Shown here: one piece after another, positions 24,696 through 35,204 of the stretch | Numbering within the stretch: the first letter of the stretch is position 1 | Layout: the number at the start of each line of letters is the position of its first letter | DNA from: Chromatiales bacterium | GTDB taxonomy: Bacteria; Pseudomonadota; Gammaproteobacteria; UBA6429; Thiohalophilaceae | Direction: 5' to 3' | Assembly: GCA_026984045.1 (NCBI GenBank) | Contig: JALSSV010000102.1 | Location: forward strand, 1-64,000 | DNA: 64,000 nt | The notes under the pieces: generated by a model | Told to the model about the DNA's origin: nothing | Databases searched by the model: none | The model's input: the letters and a program-made list of their open reading frames with translations, nothing else | Position numbers and translations under genes: made by a program

Positions 24696-26846
24696 TCAGG
24701 TGGTTTCGAGTTCGGCATGGATGTCGGCGAAACGGCGCGGCCAGGGACGCAGTTTCTGCAAGGCGGCAGGCAGTTGTGTCGCCGCCTTGCGGGCCGCCTG
24801 TCGGTTCGGGTAATCGCCGTAGACGATCACGTAAACGGTTTTTCCGCTCCGTTGGGTGCGATAGTAGACAGCCTTGCCCAGCAGGTGATGCTGACGCAGA
24901 AATCGGCGGATGCCGGCTGCATCGCGCCCGGCGAGCAGTTGCAGGGCATAGTGACTGGGATCCCGGTTCCATAGCCATGACAGGTGATCATGACGATCGA
25001 GATTTGCCGGCGGTGGACGATGCAGTGGCAGAGTCCCGATCGGTGAGGTCGGTTTGTTGTCGAGGGCGGCCTGAATGCCGTCGAAGCGGCGGATCCAGGG
25101 TTCGCGTTTCTGCACGCTGGCGGGAAGTTGCCGGAAGGCGCGTTGGGCACTTTCCCGATCGGGAAAGCTGCCGACGATGAGCGTGTACCAGGTCTGCCCC
25201 TTGCGGCGGCTTGCGAAGGCCACCGCCAGGCCCTCGAGCCCGTGTTGCCGGACGAAACGTCGCACACTGTCGCGCTGGCGGGTGGCCAGCAATTGCAGCG
25301 TGTAATGCTTCGGAGGTTGTTGACGGATCCACTTCGTGTCCCAGAGGTGCCTGGGTGTCGGGGTTCTGGCCTTGGCGGGTTTGGCAGGCGCCGTGGCCGG
25401 GGTTGGCGGTGCGGTTTCTGCGCTCGGTGTGGGGGCGGCCTGGATCCGGAACGTGGCCGGAGGGGAGAGCCGATCGCCGGGGCCGTGTACCCGCACCTGC
25501 AGGGTGTCGGCGTCGACGCCCGGCACGAAGCTGATGCGGGCCGTGCGGGTGTCGATCCACGTGACACGATCACGGGGAAGGAATTTGTGGCCGTCCTTCC
25601 AAATCAGCTCGACACGGCTGTCGGCGGTGAAGCCTTCGCCATGCAGGATGAGGGTGACCGGTTCCCGCTGGCCCGGGATCGTCTCCGGTTCGATGCGCAG
25701 GATGCGCGGTGTGGGAAGAATCGCCGCCGGCGCGGTTCCGGGTTCCGCCGGCGAGGAGTGGGGCGGTTCGCCTGCGGCCGGCGGGTGGCGCGGGGGCGTC
25801 GTTTCGTCGCCGTCTTCGGCGACCGGCGGCGTCGTTGGTTCGGCGGGGGCGGGCAGGGAAGGTTCGGCGGCGGACGGCGTTGCCGTTTCGACCGGCGCAG
25901 GGGCCTCGAACAGGGCATTGATTCGATCCTGGTTGATCAGGATCGTGGCCAGAATCAGCACCACCGTGGCGGCGATGACGATTTGCCAGCGGTTGCGGAA
26001 CCTCGCTCGCGGTGCGGTTTCGTTTTCCGTTTCGGGTTCCCCGAAGGGGCTTGGCAGGTCGGCGCCGCCATCGCTGAGCCACAGGTGTGCCGCTTCGTTG
26101 ATGCGGGCAGGGTTGCCCTGGGAGGTACGCCAGATCTGATCGAGCGCCTTGTCGGTGAACGGGCTGGGGCCCTGGTGGCCGGCCACCGCCAGGCGGTGGG
26201 CCAGGTAGTCGGCGAGGGTGTCGCGATCGAAAGGGGGAACATCGATGCTGTGAGTGATCTGTTCGCGCAGGCTGGCGATGGCCGGATCCTCGAGCATGGT
26301 TTCAATCTGGGGTTCACAGGCGAGGATGCAGCGCAGCAGGTTGCCCTCGGCGGTTTCCGCATCGGCCAGGTGGAACACGGCGAGCAGCGCATCGCGGGGC
26401 AGCTCGTGGGCATCGTCGATGATCAGGATGGGGGTGCGATCCTGTTCGCGCAGTTTCAGCAGATGCTGAAACAGGGCTTCCTGCAGGGAAGCCGGATCGT
26501 GGGGCGGAGCCGCCAGGTCGAAGCCTTCGGCGATCGCGAGCAGGAGATGATCCGCATCCATCAGCGGATGGGCCTGAATTCGGCACAAGACCCATTCGGG
26601 ACGGGCCTCGGCGGTGAACCGGTCCAACAGGCTGGTCTTGCCGCTGCCGCGCTCGCCGATCAGCAGCAACAGGAGATTCGAATACTGGGTGAGGTGCTGC
26701 AGCATCTGCAGCCGCTGGCGGCGTTCGGCGTCGAGGAAGAGGAAGCGATCTTCGTGGGTGGGGGGGAAGGGGGCGGTGTTCAGACCGAGCCGCTCCTGAT
26801 AGGCGGGTTCGAGCCGGGCGAGCTGCGCGACATCGTATTCGGTCAT
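24696..26846 (-). CDS. damX: DamX-like ATPase with TIG-like domain and two SPOR domains
   Basis: 716 residues. An N-terminal AAA ATPase of the ExeA/DamX type has Walker A GERGSGKT (64-71) and Walker B ILIIDDAHE. One membrane helix follows (about 287-305), then a Pro/Ala/Glu linker. An IPT/TIG-like beta domain (about 375-465: LRIEPETIPG, LHGEGFTADSRVEL) and two SPOR repeats (about 510-590 and 625-705; HYTLQLLATRQ and HYALQLLAGRD) finish the chain. SPOR domains bind denuded septal peptidoglycan, so a division role is likely. Ordinary DamX has one SPOR domain and no TIG-like domain. The location downstream of aroK-aroB is the usual damX position. Confidence 0.85.
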   Translation of the reverse strand: MTEYDVAQLARLEPAYQERLGLNTAPFPPTHEDRFLFLDAERRQRLQMLQHLTQYSNLLLLLIGERGSGKTSLLDRFTAEARPEWVLCRIQAHPLMDADHLLLAIAEGFDLAAPPHDPASLQEALFQHLLKLREQDRTPILIIDDAHELPRDALLAVFHLADAETAEGNLLRCILACEPQIETMLEDPAIASLREQITHSIDVPPFDRDTLADYLAHRLAVAGHQGPSPFTDKALDQIWRTSQGNPARINEAAHLWLSDGGADLPSPFGEPETENETAPRARFRNRWQIVIAATVVLILATILINQDRINALFEAPAPVETATPSAAEPSLPAPAEPTTPPVAEDGDETTPPRHPPAAGEPPHSSPAEPGTAPAAILPTPRILRIEPETIPGQREPVTLILHGEGFTADSRVELIWKDGHKFLPRDRVTWIDTRTARISFVPGVDADTLQVRVHGPGDRLSPPATFRIQAAPTPSAETAPPTPATAPAKPAKARTPTPRHLWDTKWIRQQPPKHYTLQLLATRQRDSVRRFVRQHGLEGLAVAFASRRKGQTWYTLIVGSFPDRESAQRAFRQLPASVQKREPWIRRFDGIQAALDNKPTSPIGTLPLHRPPPANLDRHDHLSWLWNRDPSHYALQLLAGRDAAGIRRFLRQHHLLGKAVYYRTQRSGKTVYVIVYGDYPNRQAARKAATQLPAALQKLRPWPRRFADIHAELETT

Positions 26847-27097
26847 GGCGGCGCTTCCTGTCCCTGCATGAAGACCACTTTATAACCGCGTTTGAGCTGG
26901 GTGTCACGCACCCGCAGCAGGGCCTCGATGGCCGTGTCGTGATCGGCGAAGTGATCCTTCTTCACCCGCCCCGGCGATCCCTGCATGCCCCACTCCCGCA
27001 CCAGGCTCCAGCCACCGAGCAGATCCGGCTGCAGTGCCAGGTGATAGAAGCGTGGTGGCTTGCCGTCGAGGGCGGGGATCTGGAGGTAGATGCGCAT
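26843..27097 (-). CDS. Small WGR-domain protein
   Basis: 84 residues, almost entirely one WGR domain (GGWSLVREWGMQGSPGRV with the conserved W-G-R positions). In larger proteins (PARPs, MolR) WGR domains bind nucleic acid or act as protein contacts. Here the domain stands alone. The ATG at 27097 is chosen because the family begins with a short beta strand (MRIYLQIP). The gene overlaps the damX-like start by 4 bases, implying coupled translation; no link between WGR and DamX is known to me. Confidence 0.85.
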   Translation of the reverse strand: MRIYLQIPALDGKPPRFYHLALQPDLLGGWSLVREWGMQGSPGRVKKDHFADHDTAIEALLRVRDTQLKRGYKVVFMQGQEAPP

Positions 27098-27106
27098 TTT
27101 GAAATC

Positions 27107-27210
27107 AGAGGCAAGAGACAAGAGGCAGGTGCAAAGGATTCATCGTCAACCTGATGCCGCGAGTCTGGTACACGCTGTTTTCCTCTTTACTCTTGTCTCC
27201 TTCCTCTGCC
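27107..27210. repeat. Imperfect purine-rich / pyrimidine-rich inverted repeat
   Basis: A purine-rich arm with GAGACAAGAG (27107-27128) faces an inverted pyrimidine-rich arm (27181-27210), filling the dgt-WGR gap. It resembles the his-region elements in design but not in exact sequence. Confidence 0.4.
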
Positions 27211-27211
27211 T

Positions 27212-28363
27212 TCAAGTCAACTCCTCGACGGCGAAGATCCGCCGATGTTCGGCGATGGCGTAGCGGTCGGTCATGCCGGCGATGTAGTCGGCCACGGCGC
27301 GGGCGCGACCCGCTTCGCCGTCGCAGTCTTCCAGTTGACGGATCCGCGCCTGGTGCTCGGGCTTGAGCAGTTTCGGATCCTGGAAGAAGGCTTCGAAGAG
27401 CGACTGCAGGATGCGGCTGGCCTTGCGGGTCATGCGATGGACCCGGTAGTGCTGGTAGAGCTGTCGGCGCAGGAACTGCTTGAGCTCCTGATTGGCGGCG
27501 TGCATCGGTTCGCTGAAACGGATCAACGGTTCGGGGTGGGCGCGGACGGCGTCGACGTCGGCCGGTGCGGCGGCGGCGATGGCCTGCTGGCTGGTTTCCA
27601 CCAGATCGATGATCTGCAGGTTGATGAGACGGCGGATGATCTCGTGGATCAGTCGGCGTTGCGGCAGATCGGGATGGTGTGCGGTGACTTCCTCGTACTG
27701 TTCCCGGAACAGGGCGATGTCCAGCAGCTGGGACAGGCGGATCAGGCCCGAGCGCAGGCCGTCGTCCACGTCGTGGTTGTTGTAGGCGATTTGATCGGCC
27801 AGATTGACCAGTTGCGCTTCCAGGGTGGGTTGGGTCTTGTCGAGGAAGCGCCGGCCCACCTCGCCGAGGCTCTCGGCGTGGCGCGGCGAGCAGTGCTTGA
27901 GGATGCCTTCACGGGCCTCGAAGGTGAGGTTGAGGCCGGGAAAGTCGGCGTAGCGTTCCTCGAGGGTGTCGACCACGCGCAGGGATTGCAGGTTGTGCTC
28001 GAAGCCGCCGTATTCGCGCATGCAGGCGTTGAGGGCGTCCTGGCCGGCATGGCCGAAGGGGGTGTGGCCGAGATCGTGGGCCAGGGCGATGGTTTCCGCC
28101 AGATCCTCGTTCAGGTGCAGGATGCGGGCGATGGAGCGGCTGATCTGGGCCACCTCGATGGAGTGGGTGAGGCGGGTGCGGAACATGTCGCCTTCGTGGT
28201 TGACGAAGACCTGGGTCTTGTATTCCAGACGGCGGAAGGCGGCGGAGTGGACGATGCGATCCCGGTCGCGCTGGAACTCGCTGCGGTATTCGGGCGGCGC
28301 TTCGGGATACTGCCGCCCGCGGCTGCTTTCCGGTCTTGCGGCCCAGGGCGCCAGTTCAGGCAT
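27212..28363 (-). CDS. dgt: Deoxyguanosinetriphosphate triphosphohydrolase-like protein
   Basis: 383 residues of the HD superfamily, dGTPase type 2. Metal ligands are seen in [12 protein letters not shown] and [15 protein letters not shown], with a further Asp in [11 protein letters not shown]. It splits dNTPs to nucleosides plus triphosphate and so affects the dNTP pool. The ATG at 28363 overlaps the aroB end by 8 bases; the longer reading runs through aroB in another frame and is rejected. Co-transcribed with aroK-aroB. Confidence 0.93.
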   Translation of the reverse strand: MPELAPWAARPESSRGRQYPEAPPEYRSEFQRDRDRIVHSAAFRRLEYKTQVFVNHEGDMFRTRLTHSIEVAQISRSIARILHLNEDLAETIALAHDLGHTPFGHAGQDALNACMREYGGFEHNLQSLRVVDTLEERYADFPGLNLTFEAREGILKHCSPRHAESLGEVGRRFLDKTQPTLEAQLVNLADQIAYNNHDVDDGLRSGLIRLSQLLDIALFREQYEEVTAHHPDLPQRRLIHEIIRRLINLQIIDLVETSQQAIAAAAPADVDAVRAHPEPLIRFSEPMHAANQELKQFLRRQLYQHYRVHRMTRKASRILQSLFEAFFQDPKLLKPEHQARIRQLEDCDGEAGRARAVADYIAGMTDRYAIAEHRRIFAVEELT

Positions 28364-29462
28364 GACGGCTGTCGGCGGGTTCCGCGGCACGCAGCGCCTC
28401 GATGGTGTCGCGCAGGTGCGCGGGATCGAACTGGTCGGTAACGAAGGCTTCGCCGAGGGCGCGCAGCAGCACCAGGTGGATGCGTCCGGCGCGGACCTTC
28501 TTGTCCACGGCCATGATTTCCAGGAAGCGGTCGTAGTCCATGAAGGCCGGGGCCCGGGTCGGCAGGCGCGCACTGGCGATCAGGCGCTCCACCCGCGCCA
28601 CGTCGGCCGGGCTCAGCCAGCCTTCGCGACAGGAGAGATCGGCGGCCATCAGCATGCCGGTTCCCACGGCCTCGCCGTGCAGCCAGTTGCCGTAGCCGGC
28701 GCCGGTCTCGATGGCGTGGCCGAAGGTGTGGCCGAGGTTGAGCAGGGCGCGCTGGCCGCTCTCCCGTTCGTCGGCGGCCACCACTTCGGCCTTGTGGCGG
28801 CATGAGGTTTCGATGGCCTCGGCGGTGGCCTGCGGATCCCGTTCGAGCAGGCGGCCCATGTTGGCTTCCAGCCAGGTGACGAAGGCCTCGTCGCGGATCA
28901 GGCCGTACTTGATGACCTCCGCCAGGCCCGCCGAGAGCTGGCGATCTTCGAGGGTGTCGAGGGTGTCGGTGTCGATGATCACGCAGCGGGGCTGGTGAAA
29001 GGCGCCGATCATGTTCTTGCCCAGAGGATGGTTGACACCGGTCTTGCCGCCCACCGAGGAGTCCACCTGGGCCAGCAGGGTGGTGGGGATCTGGATGAAA
29101 TCGACGCCGCGCTGATAGGTGGCGGCGGCGAAACCGGTCATGTCGCCCACCACGCCGCCACCGAGGGCCACCAGGGTGCAGTGGCGGTCGAAGCGGGCGC
29201 GCAACAGGGCATCGTAGATCCGATCCACCGTTTCCAGGGTCTTGTACTGCTCGCCGTCGGGCAGGATCACGCTTTCCACCTCGAAATCGGCGAAGGCCCG
29301 CTGTGCCCTTTCGAGGTACAGCGGGGCGACCGTCTCGTTGCTGACGATCAGCACCTGGGTGCCGCGCACGTGGGGGCGGATCGGATCGGCGCGGCCGAGC
29401 AGGCCCTGGCCGATGTGGATGGGATAGCTGCGATCGCCGAGTTCGACGGTGAGGGTCTTCAT
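28356..29462 (-). CDS. aroB: 3-dehydroquinate synthase
   Basis: 368 residues, normal length. It cyclises DAHP to 3-dehydroquinate, step two of the shikimate pathway. NAD-binding [13 protein letters not shown] and metal-site residues in [20 protein letters not shown] and HGEAVGTGM are present. It follows aroK by 48 bp, the standard arrangement, and overlaps the dgt start. Confidence 0.97.
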   Translation of the reverse strand: MKTLTVELGDRSYPIHIGQGLLGRADPIRPHVRGTQVLIVSNETVAPLYLERAQRAFADFEVESVILPDGEQYKTLETVDRIYDALLRARFDRHCTLVALGGGVVGDMTGFAAATYQRGVDFIQIPTTLLAQVDSSVGGKTGVNHPLGKNMIGAFHQPRCVIIDTDTLDTLEDRQLSAGLAEVIKYGLIRDEAFVTWLEANMGRLLERDPQATAEAIETSCRHKAEVVAADERESGQRALLNLGHTFGHAIETGAGYGNWLHGEAVGTGMLMAADLSCREGWLSPADVARVERLIASARLPTRAPAFMDYDRFLEIMAVDKKVRAGRIHLVLLRALGEAFVTDQFDPAHLRDTIEALRAAEPADSRHA

Positions 29463-29510
29463 GATCTTGCCGCACGGTGGAAGCCGGTGGCTATTATATC
29501 GGCAATGGGC

Positions 29511-30029
29511 TCACTGCGCCTGCAGCTCGCGGAGCAGGGCCTGGACCGCCTGGCGAATGCCCCGCTGGCCGGTTTCGAAGACGATGTCGGCCACGTCGCG
29601 GTAGAGGGGCTCGCGCTCGCGCAGGAGGGCCTCCAGTCGGGCCCGGGGATCGGCCGTCTGCAGCAGAGGACGGTTGCGATCCTTGCGGGTGCGTGCCAGC
29701 AGCTCGTCGAGGCTGGCCTGCAGGTAGATGACGGTGCCGCGGGACTGCAGGTGGCGGCGGTTCTCCGGATCCAGCACCGCCCCGCCACCGGTGGCCAGCA
29801 CCAGGTTGGGGCGCCGGGTCAGCTCGTCGATCACGGCCTTTTCCCGCTTGCGGAAACCGGCCTCCCCTTCCACGTCGAAGATCCAGGGGATCGTGGCCCC
29901 GGTGCGGGCTTCGATTTCCTGATCCGAATCGATGAAATCCATGCCCAGGGCCTCGGCCAGCTTGCGGCCGATGGTGGTCTTGCCGGCGCCCATGGGCCCG
30001 ACGAGGAAGATGTTGGGTCGTGAGGCCAT
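29511..30029 (-). CDS. aroK: Shikimate kinase
   Basis: 172 residues. It phosphorylates shikimate at O-3 with ATP. The P-loop [12 protein letters not shown] is at residues 11-22; DSDQEIE (shikimate and Mg binding), FRKREK and GGGAVL are intact. It lies downstream of pilQ, as in many gammaproteobacteria, behind a GC-rich hairpin that may uncouple it from the pil operon. Confidence 0.97.
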   Translation of the reverse strand: MASRPNIFLVGPMGAGKTTIGRKLAEALGMDFIDSDQEIEARTGATIPWIFDVEGEAGFRKREKAVIDELTRRPNLVLATGGGAVLDPENRRHLQSRGTVIYLQASLDELLARTRKDRNRPLLQTADPRARLEALLREREPLYRDVADIVFETGQRGIRQAVQALLRELQAQ

Positions 30030-30046
30030 GTTCAGGGAAAGTGAGA

Positions 30047-30072
30047 CCCATCCGGCGCCGGGGCCGGATGGG
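30047..30072 (-). terminator. GC-rich hairpin between pilQ and aroK
   Basis: A 10-bp stem CCCATCCGGC/GCCGGATGGG with a 6-base loop sits between the pilQ stop and the aroK start. Only a weak pyrimidine run (TCTCACTTT) follows, so it may attenuate rather than stop transcription. Confidence 0.5.
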
Positions 30073-30083
30073 CGTGGCGGAAC

Positions 30084-32186
30084 TCAGAGGGCGGTCTCTT
30101 CCTTGAGCAGCTTGGGCGAGATGAAGATCAGCAGTTCCGACTTGTCGTTCTTCTCGGAGCGGTTGCGGAACAGCCCGCCCACCAGCGGCAGATCGCCGAA
30201 GAAGGGCACCCGGTTGATGTTGTGGGTCTTGGTCTGTTCGTAGACGCCACCGAGGACGATGGTCTCGCCGTTGTCCACCAGCACCTGGCTGGTGACCTTG
30301 TTGGTGTCGATGGGCGGGACGCCGAGCACGGTGCGGGCAAAGTCGGGCTTGTCCTTGGTGACTTCCAGATCCATGATGATGCGTTCGTCCGGCGTGATTT
30401 GCGGGGTCACCTTGAGGCTCAGCACCGCCTTCTTGAAGGACACGGAAGTGGCGCCGCTGGAAGTGGCCTGCTGGTAGGGGATCTCGGTCCCCGTCTCGAT
30501 GGTCGCCTCCTGCTGGTTGGCGGTGATCACCCGCGGGCTGGAGATGGTTTCCGACTTGCCCTCGGCCTGGGCGGCGGACAGCTCCAGATCCAGCAGGGTG
30601 CCGAAGGGCAGTTTGGCGATGGCCAGGCCGATGCGGCCGGCGGTGGAGGCCGTTGCCGGGAGATTGACGTTCAGTCGCTGATCCAGCGCCGGGGTGGTGC
30701 CGAACTGGTTGAAGCTGTCGGCCGAGTTGAGGGAGCCCGAGGTGGTGATCTGGCCGTTGGCGGCCTTGGTGGTGGAGACCCCGAACTTCACCCCCAGCTC
30801 CTTGCTGAAGGTCGTGCCGGCCAGCACCACCCGCGATTCGATCAGCACCTGGCGGATGGGGATGTCCAGTTCCTTGACCAGGGCGATCACCTCGTCGATG
30901 TGGTCGGCCGTGTCGGTGACCAGCAGCTTGTTGGTGCGCTGATCCACGGTCACCGAGCCGCGCGCGGAAAGCATGCCCTGTTCCTTTGACTGGATGAGCT
31001 TGGCCAGTTCCTCGGCCTTGGCGTAGTTGACCTGAATGGTCTCGTTGACCAGCGGCGCCAGTTCCACCACCTGCTTGGCGGCTTCCAGTTCGAGTTTCTC
31101 CTGGGCGGCGATTTCCTCGGCCGGCGCAATCAGCATCACGTTGCCGGAGACCCGCTTGGCCAGGCCCTTGGTCTTGAGGATGATGTCCAGGGCCTGATCC
31201 CAGGGGACGTTCTTCAGGCGCAGGGTCAGGTTGCCGCTGACCGAATCGGAGACCACCATGTTCAGGCCGGTGAAGTCGGCGATCAGCTGCAGGACCGCGC
31301 GCACGTCGATGTTCTGGAAGTTCAGCGACAGGCGTTCACCCGTGTAGGGGAACTTGCGCTTCTCCTTGCCCACCAGTTCTTCCTTCTTGGGCTTGGGCTT
31401 GATGTCGATGGTCAGTTTTTCGTTGGCCTGGTAGGCGATGTGATCGAAATCGCTGATGGCCGAGATGACCAGACGCACGTCGTTGCCATGATTGAAGGCA
31501 TCCACGGTGCGCACCGGAGTGGCAAAGTCGGTGACATCCAGACGGCGCTCGAGTTTTTCCGGCAGTTTGCTGTTCTTGAGAGTGACGATGAGCTGCTTGC
31601 CCCGTTTCTTCATGTCGATGGGGGTGTTGGGATCCACGAGGGTGACCACGACCCGGCCCTCGCCCTTGAGACCGCGGCGGAAATCGATGTCGGCCACGTT
31701 GACGTCGGCCGCAGAGAGCGTGGGCGCCTGTGAACCCTTGGCGACCACGGCAGTGAAGCCGCCGTGGGCCGATTTGTCCGACAGGGTGAGGATGATCTCG
31801 TTGCCCTGCACCCGGGTTTCGTAACCGATGAGCTTGGCCAGATTGACCACCACCCGGGTGCGGCCGCCGGCCTCGACGGCGGTGATCCGCCGCGCCACGC
31901 CCACGTCGATGTCCTTGTAGCGCTGTTTCAGTCCCAGCTTCGTGTTGGGCAGATCCAGGGCGATGCGCGCCGGGTTGTCGATGGTGAAGGTGGACGGTTC
32001 CGGGGCCGGTTCGGCCAGTTTCAGCCGGATCTGGATCCGCTCGCCGGGCAGGGTGGTGAACTCGATGTCCTTCAGGGTATTGGCCCAGAGCACGGCCGGG
32101 AGGGTGAGCAGGAGCAGGCCAGGGATCAGACGGCGCAGCCAGGGGGTGAAGGGAGCGGTGTTTGTTCTCATTGTCTTGTTCTCCAT
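30084..32186 (-). CDS. pilQ: Type IV pilus secretin PilQ
   Basis: 700 residues. A signal peptide is followed by two AMIN domains (about 35-270) that anchor to peptidoglycan, a secretin/TonB short N-domain, an N1 domain and the C-terminal secretin pore (VPFFGDLPLVGGLFR signature near the end). It forms the outer-membrane channel for the pilus. Two starts are possible: ATG 32186 or ATG 32171; the latter has GGAG upstream and begins the signal peptide directly. It is the last pil gene of the operon. Confidence 0.95.
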   Translation of the reverse strand: MENKTMRTNTAPFTPWLRRLIPGLLLLTLPAVLWANTLKDIEFTTLPGERIQIRLKLAEPAPEPSTFTIDNPARIALDLPNTKLGLKQRYKDIDVGVARRITAVEAGGRTRVVVNLAKLIGYETRVQGNEIILTLSDKSAHGGFTAVVAKGSQAPTLSAADVNVADIDFRRGLKGEGRVVVTLVDPNTPIDMKKRGKQLIVTLKNSKLPEKLERRLDVTDFATPVRTVDAFNHGNDVRLVISAISDFDHIAYQANEKLTIDIKPKPKKEELVGKEKRKFPYTGERLSLNFQNIDVRAVLQLIADFTGLNMVVSDSVSGNLTLRLKNVPWDQALDIILKTKGLAKRVSGNVMLIAPAEEIAAQEKLELEAAKQVVELAPLVNETIQVNYAKAEELAKLIQSKEQGMLSARGSVTVDQRTNKLLVTDTADHIDEVIALVKELDIPIRQVLIESRVVLAGTTFSKELGVKFGVSTTKAANGQITTSGSLNSADSFNQFGTTPALDQRLNVNLPATASTAGRIGLAIAKLPFGTLLDLELSAAQAEGKSETISSPRVITANQQEATIETGTEIPYQQATSSGATSVSFKKAVLSLKVTPQITPDERIIMDLEVTKDKPDFARTVLGVPPIDTNKVTSQVLVDNGETIVLGGVYEQTKTHNINRVPFFGDLPLVGGLFRNRSEKNDKSELLIFISPKLLKEETAL

Positions 32187-32192
32187 CAGGTC

Positions 32193-32732
32193 CTACTCGG
32201 CCAGCGTGAGGGTCGCCTCGCGATCGACCCAGCCTCCGGTGGCACCGTTCGGGATGATTTCCTTGATCTTGATTTGGTTTTCGCTGATTTCGACGATCTC
32301 GCCGAAGTTCTTGCCCAGGTGGTTGCCCACCTGGACCCGATAGACGGTGTTGTCCGGGGCGGCGATCAATGCCCAGAGCTTGCCTTTCTTCTCCAGCGTG
32401 CCGACGTACTTGAGGCTGTCGAGGGGAAATTCCTCCAGCGCCTCACGCTTGCGGTTCATGTCGGGCCGCAGGCCCGGATTGGCCTCGGGCTGGCGCACCG
32501 CCTCGAAATAGGGCGAGAAGGGATCGCGCCGGTCGTCCTCCACGTAGACGAAGGTGTCATAGGGTTTGACCTCGGGGATGGGCTTGATCTTGCCTCCCGG
32601 CCGGGACTTGACCTTCTCCACCCAGGCCCGGAGATCGTCGTGCTCGGAGCCGCTGCAGGCGGCCACCAGAAGAAGCGGGGCGGCCAGCAGCAGGAGCCGG
32701 GTGAGCGGAATGCGGGTTCGATTGCCTGCCAT
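32193..32732 (-). CDS. pilP: Type IV pilus lipoprotein PilP
   Basis: 179 residues. The lipoprotein signal ends in LLLVAACSG, with the lipidated Cys near residue 26. The C-terminal beta domain (about 95-175) matches PilP, which joins the inner-membrane PilN/PilO complex to the PilQ secretin. It lies 17 bp after pilO and 6 bp before the first possible pilQ start. Confidence 0.94.
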   Translation of the reverse strand: MAGNRTRIPLTRLLLLAAPLLLVAACSGSEHDDLRAWVEKVKSRPGGKIKPIPEVKPYDTFVYVEDDRRDPFSPYFEAVRQPEANPGLRPDMNRKREALEEFPLDSLKYVGTLEKKGKLWALIAAPDNTVYRVQVGNHLGKNFGEIVEISENQIKIKEIIPNGATGGWVDREATLTLAE

Positions 32733-32749
32733 ATCAGTACTTTACCGGT

Positions 32750-33385
32750 TTATCTGCGTCTGCGGCCTTTGCGTTTCCTGGCCTTCTTCTTGCGGGCGGC
32801 GGCGATTTCCGCCTCGTCCATGTAACGGTAGGTCTTGGCCGTCACCTCCATTACCAGCTTGCCGTTCTTGTCACGCTTGATGTTGATGTCGTGCAGGGTG
32901 ACGATGCGCGGCAGCGCGGCGATGCCACTGACGAAGCGCCCGAACTGGTGATAGGTGCCGGTCATCTTCATCTTGATGGGCAGCTCGGCGTAGAACTCGA
33001 TCTGGCGCTCGGGGCCGGGCTGGAAGAGCTGGAATTCCACCCCGGCGGCCAGCCCGGTCTGGGAGATGTCCACCAGCAGATCCTCCACCTCGGTCTTGCT
33101 CGGCAGCTGGCGCAGCATGGCGCCGAAGGATTTCTTCATCTCCTCGAGCTGGGCCTTGTACTTGTCCAGGTTGGCGGCCTTGGCCTGCTTCTGCTCGAAT
33201 TCCTTCTTCAGGCGGGTTTCCTGGGCCCGGGCGCGTTCCAGGTCGTCGAGCTGGCCCTGGATGTCGAGAAAGTAGCCGGCCACCAGGATCAGGATGCAGA
33301 CCACCACGATCAGACCGGCCTTGACCGGCACCGGCCAGGCGCCCAGATTGCTGAAGTCCAGGTTGTTCAGGTCGATGTCTTTCAT
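32750..33385 (-). CDS. pilO: Type IV pilus assembly protein PilO
   Basis: 211 residues: one N-terminal membrane helix (about 22-42), a coiled coil (about 45-95) and a ferredoxin-like periplasmic domain. It pairs with PilN in the alignment complex. The last ~20 residues are an unusual run of Arg/Lys (ARKKKARKRKGRRRR), longer and more basic than I expect for PilO. It overlaps pilN by 4 bases. Confidence 0.94.
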   Translation of the reverse strand: MKDIDLNNLDFSNLGAWPVPVKAGLIVVVCILILVAGYFLDIQGQLDDLERARAQETRLKKEFEQKQAKAANLDKYKAQLEEMKKSFGAMLRQLPSKTEVEDLLVDISQTGLAAGVEFQLFQPGPERQIEFYAELPIKMKMTGTYHQFGRFVSGIAALPRIVTLHDINIKRDKNGKLVMEVTAKTYRYMDEAEIAAARKKKARKRKGRRRR

Positions 33386-33944
33386 GAGGCTTTCTTCTCT
33401 TCCGCCTGGCGGAGCTGGACGGCGCGCAGCACGAAGTTGCGTTCATCGCTGTCCGACTTGGAATCCTTCTTGATCACCTGCAGCTGCGGGTTGGCCAGCC
33501 AGGGCGAGGCCTCGATGTTGCGCATCAGCGCCGAGACCCGGGCGTTGGACTGGGCGCGCCCCTCGAGGATCAGGTTCTTGCCCTGTTGCTTGAGGCTGAC
33601 CAGGTAGGTGCCCTCGGGCATGATCTTGGCGATCTCGTCGAACAGGTGAACGATCTCCGGGCGGTTGCGCTGCAGTTGCTCGATGACTTCCATGCGTGCC
33701 AGCAGGCGCTTGCGCTCCTTGGCCAGGTTGTCGATTTCCTTGATCTGCTTTTCGACCTTGACGATCTCCTTCTTCAGGAAATCGTTGCGGGACTGCTGTT
33801 TCTGGATCTGGTTGGCGATCTGGATGTGCACCAGGGCGATGATCGCCACCATCAGCAGGGCCGACAGCCCCATGATGGTGAGAAACTGCCGGAGCTGTTC
33901 CTTGCGTTGCTCTTCGCGCCAGGGGAGCAGGTTGATACGGGCCA

Positions 33945-33945
<1 letters not shown>
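33382..33945 (-). CDS. pilN: Type IV pilus assembly protein PilN
   Basis: 187 residues. The N-terminus MARINLLPWREEQRK is the conserved PilM-binding peptide. A membrane helix (about 22-44), coiled coil and small periplasmic domain follow. It links cytoplasmic PilM to PilO and PilP. Its ATG overlaps the pilM stop by one base. Confidence 0.96.
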
Positions 33946-35039
<1,094 letters not shown>

Positions 35040-35053
35040 TTAGGTGAAATAGG

Positions 35054-35082
35054 TGTATAACTACTTTAGGTTTTAGAGTCAA
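35054..35082 (-). promoter_or_regulatory. Sigma-70 promoter for pilMNOPQ
   Basis: The minus strand reads TTGACT - 17 bp - TATACA, close to consensus, about 40-65 bp upstream of the pilM ATG, in a markedly AT-rich divergent intergenic region. A TATACT at 35144-35149 on the plus strand is a possible -10 for ponA, without a good -35. Confidence 0.65.
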
Positions 35083-35204
35083 CTATAGGTCAAGTAATGA
35101 ATAAATACAAATATCTCGTATAGTGTCGACTCGCTCTTGGCAGTATACTCACGATTCCTTCAGTATCGGAGCCCGCCACGCGGTTCTTTATCCAAAAGAC
35201 GTAA

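Noticed and set aside
28364-28573. Longer start for dgt
   Set aside because: The extra 70 codons lie in another frame of aroB and have no similarity to dGTPases; the ATG at 28363 fits the family.
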